From Nitrospina sp. (lineage in GTDB: Bacteria > Nitrospinota > Nitrospinia > Nitrospinales > JACRGP01): 64,000 nucleotides of DNA. This document shows, piece after piece, positions 17,701-26,303 of the stretch (its first letter is position 1; each line of letters opens with the position of its first letter). Made by a program: the position numbers and the translations under genes. The notes beneath the pieces are model-generated. The model searched no databases. It worked only from the letters and a program-made list of their open reading frames with translations, and was not told the origin of the DNA. Location: assembly GCA_024648695.1 (NCBI GenBank), contig JACAVV010000020.1, positions 23,713-87,712 of the forward strand. Direction: 5' to 3'.

Positions 17701-18036
17701 TCTACCGTGGATCCCGAGGTTTATGGAAGCGGCAGTAAGGTGTATCACAATGTGGCCAGCCGTGTAGGCGTCATGTATGGAACCGAGAGCGACCTGTGTG
17801 TGGGGCTTCCCGTACAAACCGTTCTGGATGGCGACAAGCCTTACCATGAACCCATGCGATTGTTCACCATCATTGAGGCTCCGCTGGATAGAATTGCAAA
17901 TATCGTCGCGGCCCATGATATACTTCAGAAATTAACAGGAAACCAATGGATAAATATTGTCGGTTTAAATCCCGAAGATATGGAATTTTATCTCTTTCAA
18001 GCACCGAAAGACTGGCAACTCATAAAACAAAACTAA
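14779..18036 (+). CDS. dabA: DabA, DUF2309 (UPF0753) inorganic-carbon transport protein
   Basis: Peripheral, carbonic-anhydrase-like subunit that binds zinc and is proposed to hydrate CO2 vectorially with DabB. The 1085-residue protein carries the expected zinc set: Cys504 and Asp506 in SLFCIDVRSES, His777 in FCAHGSTSDNNP, and Cys792 in LDCGACGGNHG. The 15-residue His-Cys spacing equals that known for DabA. It is longer than the well-studied homologue of roughly 800-850 residues, with the extra length mainly before and between the two metal-binding segments. AGGAGG lies 16 bases before the ATG, a rather long spacing, but no nearer in-frame start exists. Confidence 0.93.
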   Translation: MPVLEEKEISASNESQRIELRSLVNLAGEPISHFWPMKTFIHHNPLHGLEHLPFEKAINEANRFFGGRGYLPNAEYRNYFRQGRITEEAVDEALKEIAQDSAVTIGGRKLPHQEILKTILIHGTETVAPDVSSALLQPSLNKAEVRDLREKIKDLLNIRTPKEFLVAHANREKDDLATQYTLGKWCDQSLGTRVQDQINGQIIKWCAGFLDEGHAPWAMPLRKKTFYGGWKNLVLEDAAGSILGIKDWKAKVRKLPDRPEDAILESLDILHLPKNLWIDYFSLHFADMSGWTGFIKWRSEQMDYEWQNAFPMDLIKYMAVRLFYEREFVAIACRDNLGIPGTYVAIQDFLKDHPVGYGLYKEFHTLGLPDEVADSIDPSLFLTNPLNIDALDQCDSTTVSNWKQIRLQQEADCKTLTVLHLLKSLNISLKDAQNSSDETLETLLDWIGQFPESQHGPLWLKTFESSFIRNFVTRFSTNIEKLAKNDESEEEPQESRPLSQSLFCIDVRSESFRRHLEEIGGNETFGFAGFFGIPLCYQGFTSEQQTDQCPVLLKPKHVVKEIPRAYQARAAEKFLEGHQLAKTGHTLLHDLKENVITPYIMVEAIGWFFGFRLFGQTLRPKWYDKTVSWIKKSLAIPIKTTLTVDKIDREEAHQMVATKHREIIYRLFIEKYGQHGATVPHDQVERLRKLALEKVSSDSQEDEELYRLLQWNESDLQAFIVALRKEFNITERDVDRRITQVTQTGFTVSEQAHFVETALRILGFTKTFARLVLFCAHGSTSDNNPYESALDCGACGGNHGISNARALAVMANKPEVRQMLVCRGLQIPPDTHFLPGQHDTTTDEVELYDLEDVPATHRKDLNRLQRDLLEAGEKNSRERLARFPDESPLKKDDLALPRAKERSMDWSQVRPEWGLSKHTAFIVGRRLLTQGINLEGRTFLHSYDYAQDPTGKYLEIIMTAPMIVGNWINMEHYFSTVDPEVYGSGSKVYHNVASRVGVMYGTESDLCVGLPVQTVLDGDKPYHEPMRLFTIIEAPLDRIANIVAAHDILQKLTGNQWINIVGLNPEDMEFYLFQAPKDWQLIKQN

Positions 18037-18060
18037 CTTATTGAGAAGGATTGAGACCAA

Positions 18061-18396
18061 ATGAGCAGTGTGAAACTTCACCCCATGAAAGAAGTTAAAA
18101 TCATAATCGAAGGAGAGCACCTTCGTTTTGTGACGGACGTTCTGGACCGGATCAAGGCCAGCGGTTACACAATCTTTAGCAGTATTTCCGGAAAAGGTCA
18201 TGGCGGTTTCCATGAAGGGCACATGATGTTCAATGACACCAGTAGCCTGCAAATGGTCCTGACCGTTGTTCCCGAAGAAAAACTCGACCCGATTCTTTCC
18301 GGACTCAAACCCTTTCTGGAACGCCACTCCGGCAGTCTTTTTGTTCTTGATGCCTGCGTGCTTCGGCCCGATCATTTCGATCCCGCTGATTCCTGA
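18061..18396 (+). CDS. PII-like signalling protein of the DAB operon
   Basis: A 111-residue PII-fold protein 24 bases after dabA. The N-terminal strand MKEVKIIIEGEHLRFVTDVL, the phrase IKASGYTIFSSISGKGHGG and the late VLDACVLRP follow PII secondary structure. The classical uridylylated Tyr loop is replaced by a His/Gly-rich loop (GKGHGGFHEGHMMFND), so this is a PII-like protein and not GlnB/GlnK. PII-like proteins beside carbon-uptake systems sense nucleotides, or bicarbonate in some cases, and gate transport; its place at the end of this operon suggests the same here. The ligand is not predictable from sequence. Confidence 0.82.
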   Translation: MSSVKLHPMKEVKIIIEGEHLRFVTDVLDRIKASGYTIFSSISGKGHGGFHEGHMMFNDTSSLQMVLTVVPEEKLDPILSGLKPFLERHSGSLFVLDACVLRPDHFDPADS

Positions 18397-18438
18397 AGCG
18401 GATATTTTAAAAAAAGCCCAACCGGGCAAACTTATTAT

Positions 18439-18475
18439 CCCTGGCCCTGCAACGGGCCGGCACAGGGCTTTTGCA
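18439..18475 (+). terminator. Probable terminator of the DAB operon
   Basis: CCCTG/CAGGG arms enclose an inner GCCC/GGGC pair and are followed by CTTTT. The hairpin is imperfect and lies about 45 bases beyond the PII-like stop. A smaller GCCC-AACC-GGGC hairpin at 18416-18427 precedes it. Confidence 0.5.
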
Positions 18476-18557
18476 TATCTTCTTCCCGATAGACTTGCCT
18501 TGAGGCTCGACTCTGACTTTCAAAAAAGCGGACGTCTCTTGCCATTATTTCGCACCA

Positions 18558-18869
18558 CTAAACATACCAAACCCCATTCGTCATCTGGCAGTCGATGGAA
18601 TCCAGAACCATATGGATCACCAGTCCAATGCCAACAAGCCTCACCTTTTTAAAAAAAGTCAAAGACAGATAAACGGCGATAAGAAAAAAACCGTGCAAAG
18701 GATGAAAGCCGATACTGCACCGATTCGGGTCATACACAGGATCCGCCAGCAGGTGATCCACGTCCACAAGCATCGTGGCCATCAACAGGAAATACGCCCA
18801 TTGCCAGTCCCGGCGAAAAAACAAACCGACAACAATCGCCGGAATGAGAAAATGTAAAAAAATATGCAT
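18558..18869 (-). CDS. DUF6122-type small membrane protein
   Basis: A 103-residue integral membrane protein with about four hydrophobic segments and polar motifs that repeat a membrane metal-hydrolase look: DVDHLLADPVYDPNRCSIGF, then HPLHGFF and HMVLDSIDC. These acidic/His clusters resemble the DUF6122 family, related to membrane-bound DUF457/YdjM-like proteins; catalytic function is unproven. It faces the DAB operon convergently and is followed upstream by a REP-like palindrome. It is a single-gene unit. Confidence 0.75.
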   Translation of the reverse strand: MHIFLHFLIPAIVVGLFFRRDWQWAYFLLMATMLVDVDHLLADPVYDPNRCSIGFHPLHGFFLIAVYLSLTFFKKVRLVGIGLVIHMVLDSIDCQMTNGVWYV

Positions 18870-18996
18870 GTTCTCTCTTTAAAAGTCCAGTTGACTCCCA
18901 ATAGTAAAGCCCGTTAGTCTAGCAAAAAAAGAACAAAAGTTGTTAGTCTGTAAACTTTACAGAAACCATAAAAAATACCAGCTACGAAAAAAGCAC

Positions 18997-19020
18997 ACCC
19001 TCTCCACTGGGGGAGAGGGT
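18997..19020. repeat. REP-like palindrome (CCCTCTCC type)
   Basis: ACCCTCTCC and GGAGAGGGT flank a six-base loop; a wider arm ACACC/GGTGT extends the pairing to about 18993-19034. Same core as other repeats in the window. Confidence 0.7.
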
Positions 19021-19103
19021 TAAGGTGTGGGGGAGGGGTAAATAAGGCCGAAGACCTAACTTTAAGAATTCTATAAATCCTGACAAACAAAAAGGAAAAC
19101 ACA

Positions 19104-19523
19104 ATGAACCTGCTCTGGGCATTCTATTTAATGGGAGCTTTTTCGGTCGTATTAGGAATCACCCATTTCTTCATGCCTATCCTGCTCGATTTCCGCAACG
19201 CCATCCCTGAGGAAGGCCCTCCGATCAAACCCTTTCGTATCGGATCCTTCACCTACCGCACTCAACGCTCCGATCTTTACGGCATCGCCTGGGTGATGAA
19301 CCATTGCGTCAGTTTCGTGATTCTGACAGTTGGGATTGTCGATCTATACGTAACAAAATGGATCAGCACACCGATGGCCCCAATCATTTGTACCTGGATT
19401 GCCCTCTGGTGGTTCCTCCGCGCCGCATGTCAATTCTATCTGGGCAAAAGGCGAGGAGACTGGGCAGTCTTCTTTTGGTTCGCATTTTTGGGAGTAGTGC
19501 ATCTATATACAATGATTAACTGA
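19104..19523 (+). CDS. Hypothetical four-helix membrane protein
   Basis: A 139-residue membrane protein with four predicted helices (around residues 3-25, 65-85, 90-108 and 118-136). The loop FRNAIPEEGPPIKPFRIGSF after the first helix is polar, and a conserved-looking MNHCVSFVILTVGIVDLY lies in helix two. AAAGGAAAA lies just before the ATG. It is monocistronic between two REP-like or noncoding gaps. I do not recognise a named family. Confidence 0.7.
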   Translation: MNLLWAFYLMGAFSVVLGITHFFMPILLDFRNAIPEEGPPIKPFRIGSFTYRTQRSDLYGIAWVMNHCVSFVILTVGIVDLYVTKWISTPMAPIICTWIALWWFLRAACQFYLGKRRGDWAVFFWFAFLGVVHLYTMIN

Positions 19524-19691
19524 GCACCTTTCCCATTTTATGGCTCCTTCACATATTCTTTCTGGCAAAAAGTTTTAAGGAATCTATTTTGGGTATTTGA
19601 TAATATTACCTTCACGGATTTTCTTATTTTCCTGTGGTACTTTCCGCCCGAAGGGAAAATAATTTTTTGGCGATTTTGAGGTTTTACTTTG

Positions 19692-20426
19692 ATGCTCCAC
19701 TCCACATCTCACCGCCCCTATGCCATCCCTGATTCCACCTGGGTGATGCGAATGGCCTGGGAATCTGTATTGTTTATGCACTGGCGAATCGACCCGGAAG
19801 TATTGCGTCCGTTGATACCTGAGAAACTTGAAATCGACACGTTTGATGGACAAGCCTGGATTGGTGTAGTGCCATTTATAATGACTGGGGTGACGCCGCG
19901 CTGGGTGCCGGAACTGCCCTGGGTGTCGTGTTTTCCGGAATTGAATGTGCGCACCTATGTGGTACACGACGGCAAGCCGGGGGTCTGGTTTTTCAGTCTG
20001 GATGCAGGCAATCCCCTGGCAGTGTGGGTCGCGCGCAAGACTTTTCATTTGCCCTATTTCAATGCACGGATGAAGTGTAGGCGGGTAGACGGTTCAATCG
20101 TTTACCGCAGTGAGCGGACGCATCGGGGTGCCCCATTGGCTGTGCTTAAAGCCAGGTATCGACCGGTGGGCGAGGTGTATGGGTCTGCTCCAGGAAATCT
20201 GGATTACTGGCTGACCGAGCGCTATTGTTTGTATTCTGCCAATCCTGCGGGACGGGTGTATCGGGGAGATATTCATCATGCACCCTGGCCTTTGCAGAAT
20301 GCGGAAGCGGAGCTTGAATTCAATTCGATGGTGAACGGGTTAGCAATCGAATTGCTGTCCGATCCGCCCCTATGCCTGTTTGCAGAAAAAGTCGATGTGG
20401 TGGCCTGGCCCCTGTTGGAGGTTTAA
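19692..20426 (+). CDS. YqjF/DUF2071 family protein
   Basis: A soluble protein of 244 residues that matches DUF2071 (YqjF-like) throughout: WESVLFMHWRIDPEVLRPLI near the start, then DGQAWIGVVPF, PELNVRTYVVHDGKPGVWFF and SLDAGNPLAVW. The family has a beta-barrel fold resembling acetoacetate decarboxylase; no reaction is established. A TTG directly precedes the ATG at 19692, which is taken as the start. The gene is alone between noncoding gaps, so context adds nothing. Confidence 0.87.
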   Translation: MLHSTSHRPYAIPDSTWVMRMAWESVLFMHWRIDPEVLRPLIPEKLEIDTFDGQAWIGVVPFIMTGVTPRWVPELPWVSCFPELNVRTYVVHDGKPGVWFFSLDAGNPLAVWVARKTFHLPYFNARMKCRRVDGSIVYRSERTHRGAPLAVLKARYRPVGEVYGSAPGNLDYWLTERYCLYSANPAGRVYRGDIHHAPWPLQNAEAELEFNSMVNGLAIELLSDPPLCLFAEKVDVVAWPLLEV

Positions 20427-20620
20427 CGTGCTTACTTTAGAACTTCCATTGCGGGCAAAATGAAACCAGAGATTCTCTGGTGAGGTATTTCTCTTCAACT
20501 GTTAGCAGGTCGTTCCAAATGCCTTTCAACATTTTTTAAATTGTCCTCTTTTACTAAGTCCTTTATAATCTCCCGGACTTTTGATTTACATCACTAGCCT
20601 GATTTTCCATCCTTACTTAC

Positions 20621-21316
20621 ATGAAACTTTCTGTCATCATTCCTGTTTATAACGAAGAAGCCACTCTGGAAACGCTGGTGCAAAAGGTGCAAGCGACGGG
20701 TGTCGATAAAGAACTGATTCTCGTCAACGACGGTTCTTCAGACGGCACGCGGGAAATCCTCAACCGCTTGAAGGGGCAGGCGAATGGTGACTTTCAGGTA
20801 CTGCATCATGAGACCAACCGCGGCAAGGGTGCGGCGGTGATCACAGGGCTCACAGCGGCACAGGGCGACCTGACAATCATTCAGGACGCCGACCTGGAAT
20901 ACGATCCAATGGAGTACCCCAGCTTGCTGAAACCTTTCGAAGACGATGAGGTGCAAGTGGTGTATGGGTCGCGCAATTTGCAGGACAATCCGAAATCGTC
21001 GTTCGCGTTTTACTGGGGCGGACGCATTTTGAGTTGGGTGACCGGGTTCCTTTACAAAACACAACTGACCGACGAGCCTACCGGCTACAAAGTGTTTCGC
21101 ACGTCTTTACTAAAGGATCTGAAACTGGAGAGCCAGGGATTCGAATTTTGTCCGGAAGTGACGGCTAAAATTTTGCGGCGGAAAATTCCGATCCATGAGA
21201 CGCCTATTTCGTATCGGCCGCGGTCCTGGGAAGAGGGTAAGAAGATTCATTGGCGCGACGGCTTCACCGCGATTCGTGTTTTGTTGAAGTATCGATTTGC
21301 GCGAATACGGCCTTAA
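20621..21316 (+). CDS. Family 2 glycosyltransferase, dolichyl/polyprenyl-phosphate hexose synthase type
   Basis: Likely transfers a hexose from a nucleotide sugar to polyprenyl phosphate at the inner membrane face. The 231-residue GT-A domain starts SVIIPVYNEEATLETLV, has VNDGSSDGT, the metal site QDADLEYDP and the DPM1-like DEPTGYKVFR and RPRSWEEGKKIHW. It lacks C-terminal membrane helices, as in the short DPM1-type enzymes. It is followed, with 7 bases between its stop and the next ATG, by a membrane glycosyltransferase that could use the lipid-linked sugar. Confidence 0.88.
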   Translation: MKLSVIIPVYNEEATLETLVQKVQATGVDKELILVNDGSSDGTREILNRLKGQANGDFQVLHHETNRGKGAAVITGLTAAQGDLTIIQDADLEYDPMEYPSLLKPFEDDEVQVVYGSRNLQDNPKSSFAFYWGGRILSWVTGFLYKTQLTDEPTGYKVFRTSLLKDLKLESQGFEFCPEVTAKILRRKIPIHETPISYRPRSWEEGKKIHWRDGFTAIRVLLKYRFARIRP

Positions 21317-21323
21317 TCCCGTT

Positions 21324-23099
21324 ATGGACTCCAGGGCCTTCACCCGGTCGCCGTTGTTCCTGTTTGTTTTGTTCGCAGTAGCTTTGGTGATTCGCTTGAT
21401 TTACATGATCGAGTTTTCGAAAAGCCCCTACTTCGACCAGATCAATCCCGCCTTCGACCATTACAACTTCGATGTCGGGGCCATGAACTTCGCGAACGGC
21501 GATTGGCTTGCCGACGCTCCCAACAATAATTACGCTCCCCTTTACAAATATTTTCTGGGAACGCTGTACGCGCTTTTCGGACGCGATTTTTTTGCGGTCT
21601 ACATGATTCAATTCATCATGGGCAGTGTGGCGTCGGTGATCATGTATCTCATCGCCCGTGACCTGTTTGACTGGCGTGCGGGAGTGTTTGCGTTTTTAGG
21701 GTTTGCCACCTTCACCACCGAGATCATTTACGAAGGCATTGTACTGCGTGCCGCCTTCATCGCGTTCTGGGGCATCGTTTCTTTTTACTTGCTGATGCGT
21801 TTGCGTGCGGCCCCCTCCTTGTCGGCCTTGATCTGGGCCACGCTTGCCTTGTCCATTTTTTTTCAGGGTCGGCCCAACACCCTGCTGTGCCTGCCTTTTG
21901 TGTGTTTTTATTTGTACAAATACGTTTTTCCGCACTGGCAGGGTCAGGCTCCGGCAAAAGCGTGGGTCTGGTTTGCGGGGGTATTGGGCCTTTCGTTCGT
22001 TCCCATACTTGTGCAATGTTATATCGTTCATGGCAAATTCGTGCTGTTCGATGCCAGCGGACCACACACTTTCATCTCGGGCAACCTGACCGGGTATTCG
22101 GGCGTAGGATTCAATTCTGATTTGACGGACCGGTTTCAGGAAGAGCATGGTTTGAGTTATGGGTCGACTTTGGGTTTTTTGATAAAGGAAGTGTTTGTGC
22201 ATCCCCTAGACTACACTTTGCTTTACCTGAGGAAAGTGTTTTTCTTCTTCAACGATAACGAAGCGCCTTCAAACATTTCCGTATATTTATACCGCCAGTA
22301 TGCAAGCTGTCTGGGATGGCTGAACAACCATTTTGCAGTGATATCCGGTCTGGCTCTGGCAGGCCTGGTATTGGCCATCAAACGGCGGAAGGACATTTTT
22401 CTGCTCACCTGTTTCGCGTTCGCCATGACCTTTTCGGTGATTTTGTTTTTGAACGAGTCGCGCTACCGGATACCAGCGGCGCCTTTTTATATACTCTTCG
22501 CAAGTTTCGCGTTGAGCGAATGGGTACGATACCTGCGCGAAAAAAACTTTCGCAATGCAATAGTCCTTCTTGTAACGATGAGTGTATCCTGGTTTGCCTT
22601 TGCAGACATCGAGGGAACAGAACGCATTCGGGCAGTCGACTACAATAATATTGCCGCCGTGCATGCGAACCGGGGCGATTTTGAAATTGCCGATCGCTAT
22701 TTAACGCGTGCCTACGGTATGGATCGCAACCAACCGATATTTTATTACAACAAGGGACAGTTCCATTTTGCCAAGGGGGAATGGAAACTGGCGCTTCATT
22801 TTCTGGATCGCGTTGATGATTCGGCGAGGGACAACCCGGTGGTGGAGAATATGGTGCGAACGGCCCGGTATTTCATTGCAAGGGACTACATGAAGCGCAA
22901 AAAATTTCAGCAGGCTCTTCCTCATTTAAAAACACTGGTGAAAGAAAATTCGCGGTCTCCGAAGATGTGGACCTTTCTTGCGGTGACGCTTTTTCAGTTG
23001 GGGCAAGTGGAAGAAGGGCGGCAGGCGGTTGATAAAGCGTTGTCAAATGATCCGACATTTGCACCTGCGCTTATGTTAAAGAGTCCTGGTGCGGGGTAA
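21324..23099 (+). CDS. GT39-type membrane glycosyltransferase with C-terminal TPRs
   Basis: A 591-residue integral membrane protein of the PMT/ArnT-like (GT-C) class, probably moving a sugar from a lipid carrier to protein or glycan on the periplasmic side. About 11 membrane segments span residues 8-420, with the acidic first loop FDHYNFDVGAMNFANGDW expected in the family. The last 150 residues are soluble and form three or so tetratricopeptide repeats (AAVHANRGDFEIADRYLTRA, YYNKGQFHFAKGEWKLALHF, WTFLAVTLFQLGQVEEGRQA). The ATG at 21324 was taken instead of the TTG at 21297, which lies inside the preceding gene. Confidence 0.8.
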   Translation: MDSRAFTRSPLFLFVLFAVALVIRLIYMIEFSKSPYFDQINPAFDHYNFDVGAMNFANGDWLADAPNNNYAPLYKYFLGTLYALFGRDFFAVYMIQFIMGSVASVIMYLIARDLFDWRAGVFAFLGFATFTTEIIYEGIVLRAAFIAFWGIVSFYLLMRLRAAPSLSALIWATLALSIFFQGRPNTLLCLPFVCFYLYKYVFPHWQGQAPAKAWVWFAGVLGLSFVPILVQCYIVHGKFVLFDASGPHTFISGNLTGYSGVGFNSDLTDRFQEEHGLSYGSTLGFLIKEVFVHPLDYTLLYLRKVFFFFNDNEAPSNISVYLYRQYASCLGWLNNHFAVISGLALAGLVLAIKRRKDIFLLTCFAFAMTFSVILFLNESRYRIPAAPFYILFASFALSEWVRYLREKNFRNAIVLLVTMSVSWFAFADIEGTERIRAVDYNNIAAVHANRGDFEIADRYLTRAYGMDRNQPIFYYNKGQFHFAKGEWKLALHFLDRVDDSARDNPVVENMVRTARYFIARDYMKRKKFQQALPHLKTLVKENSRSPKMWTFLAVTLFQLGQVEEGRQAVDKALSNDPTFAPALMLKSPGAG

Positions 23100-23170
23100 C
23101 ACCGTTTTAAATTCAGAAAAATGAAATTATTATCAAACTAAATTAACCGGGTTAAGATATTCAAACGCCC

Positions 23171-25660
23171 ATGGTTTCTGGTTCTGCCTTGAAAGATAAA
23201 CCCGACAAACTATTTGCTCAGGTGGTATTCAACCTTCCTCTCAAGGAAGCGTTCACTTACGAAATTCCACCGTCTATGGTGGGTGAAGTGCTGGTGGGGG
23301 TGCGCGTGTTCGTTTCGTTTGGCAGGCGCCGCATGACCGGGTATGTGATCGGCACCACGGCACATTATCCCAAAGGAATTTCCATCAAACCGATTCAGGA
23401 GGTTCTTGATACTCATCCTTTGATATCAAAGGAAATTTTAACACTCACCAAATGGATTTCAGAGTATTATCAAGCGTCCTGGGGCGAAGCGATCAAGGCG
23501 GCACTGCCTGCGGGCTTCGATGAAAAAGGTGTGCAAACTCTCACACTCACCGAAAAGGGAAAGCAGGCGCTGGAAAACCTGGAACTCCATTCTTTGTCGT
23601 GGTCGCTGTTGCAGGCTTTGTCCAGCAGGAAAAACATGTCGTTGAAACAGTTGGAACGGCAGATGCAGGAAGCTCCGAAGCTATCGCTTATCAATAAACT
23701 CAAATCGGATGGCCTGATTGAAGAAGAGTTCAAATTGTCGGCCAGCACGCGTAAGAAGAAATCGGAGACCTGGGTTCAGGCACTTCCCTATGGTTTCTCC
23801 AAAGACAACGACCCGTTAAAGCGGAGCCCGAAACAAAAGGAAATGTTTCAGTGGGTATCCGCGCAGGACAGAAAACTTTCCGATTTGAAGCAGAAGTTTC
23901 CTTCCAGTTCACAGACGCTTCAACAACTCATTAAAAAAGGCTTGGTCCAAAAACTGGAGAAAACCAGAGAGCCTGAGCATCTGGAAGAAGTTCCTTTCGA
24001 AAATTATGCCGTCGAACCCGTTGATTTGAAATTGACCTCCGAGCAGGCGCGGGTGTATAAATCCATTTGTGCCTCTGTAGATAAAAACCAGTTCGAAACC
24101 TTTCTGTTGCACGGCGTTACCGGTAGCGGCAAGACCGAGGTGTACTTGCGTTGTATTCAACATGTTCTGGAGCAGGGCCGGTCGGCGATTATGATGGTGC
24201 CGGAAATTTCTCTCACGCCGCAAACGGCAGAACGGTTCAAACAACGATTTGGTCCCAGAGTGGCCGTGTTTCATAGCGGCTTGTCCAACGCCCAGCGGTT
24301 TCGCGAATGGGAAAAGATTCGCGATCAACGCGTGTCGATTGTGGTGGGCGCACGGTCGTCTGTGTTCGCTCCATTTAAAAATATCGGCCTGATCGTTATC
24401 GACGAAGAACACGACACATCCTACAAACAGGATTCCACACCGCGCTACCATGCGCGCGATACCGCCATTGTGCGGGCCAGGGTACAAAACGCCGTAGTGT
24501 TGCTGGGCACCGCAACGCCGTCTCTTGAATCCAGAAATAACGCCGAAACGGGCAAATACTGTTACCTCACTTTGACCGAGCGCGTGAGGGAACGTTTACT
24601 CCCGATCATTCAAACCGTCGATATGAGAAAAGAGAAGCTGGAGAAAAAAAACTTCAGTATTCTTTCCTCTTATCTCAGCAATGCCATTCGCCACCGACTG
24701 CAACGCAAGGAGCAGGTGTTCTTATTTTTAAATCGGCGCGGCACAGCCAATTATGTGTTTTGCAGGGAATGCGGTTTTGTGTTTCACTGCATCCGATGTA
24801 GCGTTACCTTAACGTTTCATCGAAGCGAAGAAATATTGATCTGCCATTACTGCGATTACCAGACAGGGATTCCCGGAACCTGTGCCGAATGCCAGGGCGA
24901 AGTGATCCGCTTTCAGGGGTTCGGGACGCAGAAACTGGAAGAAGAAGTCCGGCAACGGTTTCCTGAAGCCAGCGTGGTTCGGCTCGACCGCGACACCACA
25001 CGCAATCTGGCCGCATTTGAAACCATGTTTTCGCGCATGCACAAAGGCCAAATCGATATCCTCATCGGCACACAGATGATTACCAAAGGCCACGACTTTC
25101 CCAAGGTGACGCTGGTGGGCGTGGTGCATGCGGACTTGTCATTGAACATTCCGGATTTTCGATCCTGTGAGCGGTCTTTCCAGTTGTTGACCCAGGTGGC
25201 CGGGCGCGCCGGACGTGGAGAGACGCCTGGAGAGGTGGTCATTCAAACCTACAATCCGGAGCACTACGTATTTCATTTCGTTCGGGAGCATGATTACGAA
25301 GGATTTTATTCGAAGGAATTGCAATTTCGCAAGCGGTTGAATTTTCCTCCCTTTACACGTATTGCCGTGGTACACATGGAGTGCGCCCAGGAACGCCAGG
25401 GGGAAAGTTTTGCGCTCGACCTGAAAAAAGCATTGATCCCCGAAATCCGTCAGCGCCAAAACCTGGAATTTCTGGGTCCGTCGCGCGCCGCCTTGTACAG
25501 GATCAAAAACAAGTATCGATGGCACTTGATTTTGCGCTCTAAGATTAGTAAAGAACTGCAATTGTTTTTAAGCCAATCAAGCGCTATAAAGGAAGATAAA
25601 AACCGGTTTCGAAAAAACGTCAAACTGAGTATCGATGTCGATCCTGTTAACCTGCTTTAA
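23171..25660 (+). CDS. priA: Primosomal replication helicase PriA
   Basis: 3'-to-5' DNA helicase that reloads the replisome at repaired forks. The 829-residue protein shows the PriA 3'-DNA-binding domain at the N-terminus (FAQVVFNLPLKEAFTYEIP), Walker A GVTGSGKT (residues 315-322), the DEEH box with DEEHD (411-415), and the paired zinc sites with eight Cys between residues 531 and 574 (CRECGFVFHCIRCS, CHYCDYQ, CAECQ). Length is on the long side of the family. The start is the ATG at 23171. It is a single-gene unit. Confidence 0.97.
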   Translation: MVSGSALKDKPDKLFAQVVFNLPLKEAFTYEIPPSMVGEVLVGVRVFVSFGRRRMTGYVIGTTAHYPKGISIKPIQEVLDTHPLISKEILTLTKWISEYYQASWGEAIKAALPAGFDEKGVQTLTLTEKGKQALENLELHSLSWSLLQALSSRKNMSLKQLERQMQEAPKLSLINKLKSDGLIEEEFKLSASTRKKKSETWVQALPYGFSKDNDPLKRSPKQKEMFQWVSAQDRKLSDLKQKFPSSSQTLQQLIKKGLVQKLEKTREPEHLEEVPFENYAVEPVDLKLTSEQARVYKSICASVDKNQFETFLLHGVTGSGKTEVYLRCIQHVLEQGRSAIMMVPEISLTPQTAERFKQRFGPRVAVFHSGLSNAQRFREWEKIRDQRVSIVVGARSSVFAPFKNIGLIVIDEEHDTSYKQDSTPRYHARDTAIVRARVQNAVVLLGTATPSLESRNNAETGKYCYLTLTERVRERLLPIIQTVDMRKEKLEKKNFSILSSYLSNAIRHRLQRKEQVFLFLNRRGTANYVFCRECGFVFHCIRCSVTLTFHRSEEILICHYCDYQTGIPGTCAECQGEVIRFQGFGTQKLEEEVRQRFPEASVVRLDRDTTRNLAAFETMFSRMHKGQIDILIGTQMITKGHDFPKVTLVGVVHADLSLNIPDFRSCERSFQLLTQVAGRAGRGETPGEVVIQTYNPEHYVFHFVREHDYEGFYSKELQFRKRLNFPPFTRIAVVHMECAQERQGESFALDLKKALIPEIRQRQNLEFLGPSRAALYRIKNKYRWHLILRSKISKELQLFLSQSSAIKEDKNRFRKNVKLSIDVDPVNLL

Positions 25661-25697
25661 TTCTTACCAGAACATTTAACCAACCAGAAAGGCTGTC

Positions 25698-26279
25698 ATG
25701 CTGAGAAAACTTTACGATTGGGTATTGCACTGGGCGTCAACGCCGTACGCGGTCCCTGCATTGGTCCTGATCTCTTTTGCCGAATCCTCTTTTTTCCCGA
25801 TACCTCCCGATGTATTATTAATCGCTATGGTGGTGGCCGTTCCCAAACGTTGGTACAGCTTTGCCTTTTACTGTTCCATTGCCTCCGTGCTGGGAGGCAT
25901 TTTGGGTTATTTCATTGGCTACAGTTTTATGGATATTCTGGGCAATCGGATCGTAGAGTTTTATCACTTCCAGGAAAAGTTTGATAAAATAGGCGGACTG
26001 TTTAACGAATATCAGGCTTGGGCTGTGGCCGCGGCAGGGTTCACCCCGTTACCCTATAAAGTGTTCACCATTGCCGCTGGCGCATTTAAAGTCAACTTGC
26101 CTGTATTTATTTTTGCCTCGGCGCTCAGCCGGTCGGCGCGATTTTTTCTCGTGGCTTTCTTCGTGTATAAATTTGGGCCACCCGTAAAGGAACTCATAGA
26201 GAAATACTTTGGCCTGTTCAGCATTGTCTTTTTCATCTTGCTGTTTCTGGGATTTTACTTGATCAAATTTGTAATTTAA
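25698..26279 (+). CDS. DedA/YqaA-family membrane protein
   Basis: A 193-residue membrane protein of the SNARE-associated/VTT (DedA-type) family, implicated in lipid scrambling and membrane homeostasis. The signature is visible as SFAESSFFPIPPDVLLIAM, then GGILGYFIGYSFMD and AAGFTPLPYKVFTIAAG and a basic SRSARFFLVAFF. The short YqaA-like form lacks extra N-terminal helices. AAAGG precedes the ATG. It is followed 24 bases later by cutA in the same direction, so the two may be cotranscribed. Confidence 0.9.
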   Translation: MLRKLYDWVLHWASTPYAVPALVLISFAESSFFPIPPDVLLIAMVVAVPKRWYSFAFYCSIASVLGGILGYFIGYSFMDILGNRIVEFYHFQEKFDKIGGLFNEYQAWAVAAAGFTPLPYKVFTIAAGAFKVNLPVFIFASALSRSARFFLVAFFVYKFGPPVKELIEKYFGLFSIVFFILLFLGFYLIKFVI

Positions 26280-26303
26280 AAATTTTCATAAGGAGAAAAG
26301 GTG

